A DNA stretch of 32,337 bases. It comes from a virus. Numbering within the stretch: the first letter of the stretch is position 1; every line of letters begins with the position of its first letter. The notes beneath the pieces were generated by a model. It was not told the origin of the DNA and searched no databases. It saw only the letters and a program-made list of their open reading frames with translations. The DNA lies in IMG/VR virus record IMGVR_UViG_3300031673_000301, positions 1 to 32,337 of that record; one strand, 5' to 3'. The position numbers and the translations under genes are program-made. Positions 30,760-32,337 of the stretch are shown here, in pieces.

Positions 30760-30938
30760 TATTCTAACTCCATAATTGAAGTATATAAATCATGGGTACG
30801 TTCTCCTTTTTCGTAACGTATCAATAATGGATTTATGGTAATTTGCAAACCTAAAAGACCACATGCTCCGATTTCCGTATAGATTTGTCTTACTTTATCA
30901 AGATATTTTTTAGCTTCTTCCCAATCATAAGTTTTCAT
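30759..30938 (-). CDS. Small conserved-looking protein (59 aa)
   Basis: 59 aa, read directly. A helical start (YDWEEAKKYLDKVRQIYTEIG) is followed by GLLGLQITINPLLIRYEKGERTHDLYTSIMELE. The NPLLIRYEKGERT motif has the look of a conserved phage mini-protein, but no function is known to me. AGGAGAAGTGAT precedes the ATG and the stop overlaps the zinc-ribbon start (TAATG). Confidence 0.65.
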   Translation of the reverse strand: MKTYDWEEAKKYLDKVRQIYTEIGACGLLGLQITINPLLIRYEKGERTHDLYTSIMELE

Positions 30939-30948
30939 ATCACTTCTC

Positions 30949-31218
30949 CTACAAATATTTTAATGCTGATTTCAAACTATCATGAAAATCACTTTTTATA
31001 AGCCATTTTTTCAGGATTTCTTTGAAGCCGTCTTTTTTTAAATATGTATTTTTTGCTGCTATAGTATTCCATATTTTATTATACTCTCTTATAGTTGCTA
31101 TAATTTTATTATTTATTTCTTCTTCGGTTAATCCCGATACAAATTCTGCCATTTTGTTCAAACAATCATTTTTTAAATCTATAAAAAGTTTACCTACGTC
31201 TGTTGTTGAATAATCCAT
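30949..31218 (-). CDS. Small helical protein (89 aa)
   Basis: 89 aa, almost all helix, with no motif: DVGKLFIDLKNDCLNKMAEFVSGLTEEEINNKIIATIREYNKIWN. A strong GGGAGGAAT ribosome site precedes the ATG, and the next gene starts 11 nt after its stop. It lies between the nuclease and the 59-aa gene. The function is unknown. Confidence 0.65.
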   Translation of the reverse strand: MDYSTTDVGKLFIDLKNDCLNKMAEFVSGLTEEEINNKIIATIREYNKIWNTIAAKNTYLKKDGFKEILKKWLIKSDFHDSLKSALKYL

Positions 31219-31219
31219 A

Positions 31220-31720
31220 TTATTCCTCCCTTAAAACTTTGGATATTCCACCTGCTGCTATTACCATTTCCCGGAATTGTATTTGTTCTTTAGATTCAGG
31301 GACATTTTTTGTTTTTAATTCAAGGTTGGTAAAAACAGCTATCTTTTTTTTACCAATGGGTTTATAGAAAATGCATACTTTAATATTATAATAATTAACA
31401 TGAAAGCAAGCTTTAAACTTTTCACAGCTTCCACAACAAGGAGATGCAATTTCTTTTGTCGTCCATCCGATACGATCACCGCCGCCTTTTTGTTTTATCC
31501 TTCTGGTTTTTTTGTCTTTTACTGGTTTTCCCACACCGAAAAAAACAGGGGTTGGGTTTTCTATGATTAGGCATTTTTTACCGTCAATCACTTTCCATGA
31601 AGTTTTTCCAGTATAAAGCATACCAGAGTTATTCCGAAAAGTAATTGTATCCGGGTTTTTTTCCTGGTATTCAGGAAGTATCTTTTTTGCAAAATTAGAT
31701 TCATTCTTTTTCTTTTTCAT
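31220..31720 (-). CDS. VRR-NUC-like nuclease with Cys-rich insert
   Basis: 166 aa. The VRR-NUC pattern is present: FRNNSGM near residue 30, GGGDRIGWT with Asp82, TNLELKTK with Glu134 and Lys136, SKEQIQF with Gln146, and AAGGISKVLREE. This is a PD-(D/E)XK nuclease used by phages on branched or nicked DNA, plausibly with the helicase and exonuclease. Between the Asp and the Glu-x-Lys lies an insertion of about 35 residues with five Cys (95, 96, 99, 105, 116), which suggests a metal or Fe-S site; most VRR-NUC proteins lack this. The gene overlaps the ribbon-helix-helix gene by 20 nt. Confidence 0.8.
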   Translation of the reverse strand: MKKKKNESNFAKKILPEYQEKNPDTITFRNNSGMLYTGKTSWKVIDGKKCLIIENPTPVFFGVGKPVKDKKTRRIKQKGGGDRIGWTTKEIASPCCGSCEKFKACFHVNYYNIKVCIFYKPIGKKKIAVFTNLELKTKNVPESKEQIQFREMVIAAGGISKVLREE

Positions 31721-31889
31721 TTTCTTTTTCCTCTTCTTCTTTTACGTGATCGGCTAAAACCAATCTGACATATCCGGAAAGCGGAGCTATTGCATCCTTT
31801 TTTTTTGCAAGTTTTATTATTCCATCATATAGTGATTTTCCTATACGGAAGGATAACACCACTGTGTCATTTTTATGATTCTTTGCCAT
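31701..31889 (-). CDS. Ribbon-helix-helix-type small DNA-binding protein
   Basis: 62 aa. A strand (DTVVLSFRIGKSLYDGIIKLAKKKD) and helix, then a second helix (SGYVRLVLADHVKEEEE), give a CopG/Arc-type RHH pattern; the C-terminal 12 residues are Lys/Glu repeats. An autoregulator of the early operon is plausible. GGAGG is at the expected distance before the ATG. The tail overlaps the nuclease gene. Confidence 0.65.
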   Translation of the reverse strand: MAKNHKNDTVVLSFRIGKSLYDGIIKLAKKKDAIAPLSGYVRLVLADHVKEEEEKENEKEKE

Positions 31890-32163
31890 TTTCTACCTCC
31901 TTATTATATTTTACAATTTTTCCGTCAAACACTTTTTTTAGCATATGCAATTCTGACGTTATCTGTCTACCTTCCAGAATTGCAAGTTCTTCCATATCAT
32001 AAGTAATAAGTATATATTTTTTATTGTCTTTATCAATTTTTATATCAGATTCTTTTTCATATTCTATATCCGGATCTTTTACGTAAAGTGTATTTTCTAC
32101 TTTATTAAATGCACATTCTAAATTTAATGTTTTTGAATAAAATATATTCCAGTTATTTGACAT
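31873..32163 (-). CDS. Small uncharacterised protein (96 aa)
   Basis: 96 aa, acidic, with beta-rich and helical parts: NIFYSKTLNLECAFNKVENTLYVKDPDIEYEKESDIKIDKDNKKYILITYDMEELAILEGRQ. No family is recognised. It overlaps the RHH gene by 17 nt and the next upstream gene by 11 nt. AGGAAAC precedes the ATG. Confidence 0.65.
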   Translation of the reverse strand: MSNNWNIFYSKTLNLECAFNKVENTLYVKDPDIEYEKESDIKIDKDNKKYILITYDMEELAILEGRQITSELHMLKKVFDGKIVKYNKEVENGKES

Positions 32164-32337
32164 ATAGTTTCCTGTATTGAATCTGTATACAACATTTATC
32201 TGCTTGTTTAATATCTTCTTTCATTCCTTCTGATATCCCTAAGTCTTCATAAACAACACAATAATCAGCACAATAAAACCATTCATGACCAGATTTAATT
32301 CCTAATTTTCTTTCATTCGGATTTTTATCATCCAATA
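32153..32337 (-). CDS. Partial small Cys-rich protein at window edge
   Basis: The frame is open to the end of the window, so the true start may lie outside; the visible part is about 60 aa. It has four Cys (CADYC and CC pairs) and aromatic residues (EWFYCADYCVVYEDLG). No start with a ribosome site can be judged. It may be a small metal-binding protein of the early operon. Confidence 0.5.
   Translation of the reverse strand, partial: LDDKNPNERKLGIKSGHEWFYCADYCVVYEDLGISEGMKEDIKQADKCCIQIQYRKLYVK

Noticed and set aside
1-32337. CRISPR arrays, tRNA or rRNA genes, insertion sequences, integrase or attachment sites
   Set aside because: None could be found by eye in either strand; no repeat-spacer pattern, cloverleaf or transposase motif was noted.

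Overview
The window is part of a low-GC, contractile-tailed (myovirus-type) bacteriophage genome or prophage. The gene set is a mosaic. The head genes are lambda-type: GpA-family terminase, gpW, gpB portal, ClpP-fold protease with a nested scaffold, gpD decoration protein and gpE capsid. The tail genes are Mu-type: sheath, tube, frameshifted chaperone, tape measure, DNA-circulation protein, LysM-hub, gp45 spike, gp46, baseplate J, gp48 and a collar-type fibre. The sequence is AT-rich with strong AAGGAG ribosome sites. Possible two-membrane lysis proteins point to a Gram-negative-type, low-GC host such as a spirochaete, but the sequence alone does not fix the host. No integrase, lysogeny repressor, tRNA or CRISPR is visible, so lifestyle is undecided.

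Layout. (1) 1-2855: a consensus promoter with a perfect 16-bp inverted repeat drives the small and large terminase genes, and the first gene appears leaderless. (2) 2866-3850: a counter-oriented cassette of four small genes, including Cys-rich and zinc-ribbon-like proteins, with its own strong promoter. (3) 3891-7643: gpW and portal, then a probable lysis cassette made of a coiled-coil tail-anchored protein, a two-TM holin candidate, two overlapping spanin-like frames and a Cys/His-containing endolysin candidate. (4) 7647-8589: a promoter and a parallel beta-helix protein, a moron-like unit. (5) 8590-12384: protease/scaffold, decoration protein, major capsid and connector/terminator genes. (6) 12396-23959: a complete contractile tail and baseplate module with a -1 frameshift signal in the chaperone gene. 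All these late genes are tightly packed with ATGA, TAATG or TTGA overlaps.

The right part is on the minus strand. 23956-25060 holds three coupled genes, one resembling a virion/tail-completion protein. 25061-25275 is a small control region with two inverted repeats, a two-codon minigene and a plus-oriented terminator. 25276-32337 is an early recombination and replication operon: RecT-type annealing protein, YqaJ-type exonuclease, superfamily 2 helicase, VRR-NUC-like nuclease, a ribbon-helix-helix candidate and many tiny coupled genes. Its promoter must lie to the right of the window.

Several genes under 60 codons (at 3093, 3289, 24959, 27075, 30601 and 30759) were read directly from the sequence. 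They are supported by ribosome sites and by start/stop overlaps with neighbours. The strongest non-routine signals are the frameshift site, the nested scaffold start, the overlapping spanin-like frames, the counter-oriented cassette, and the operator-containing leaderless promoter.
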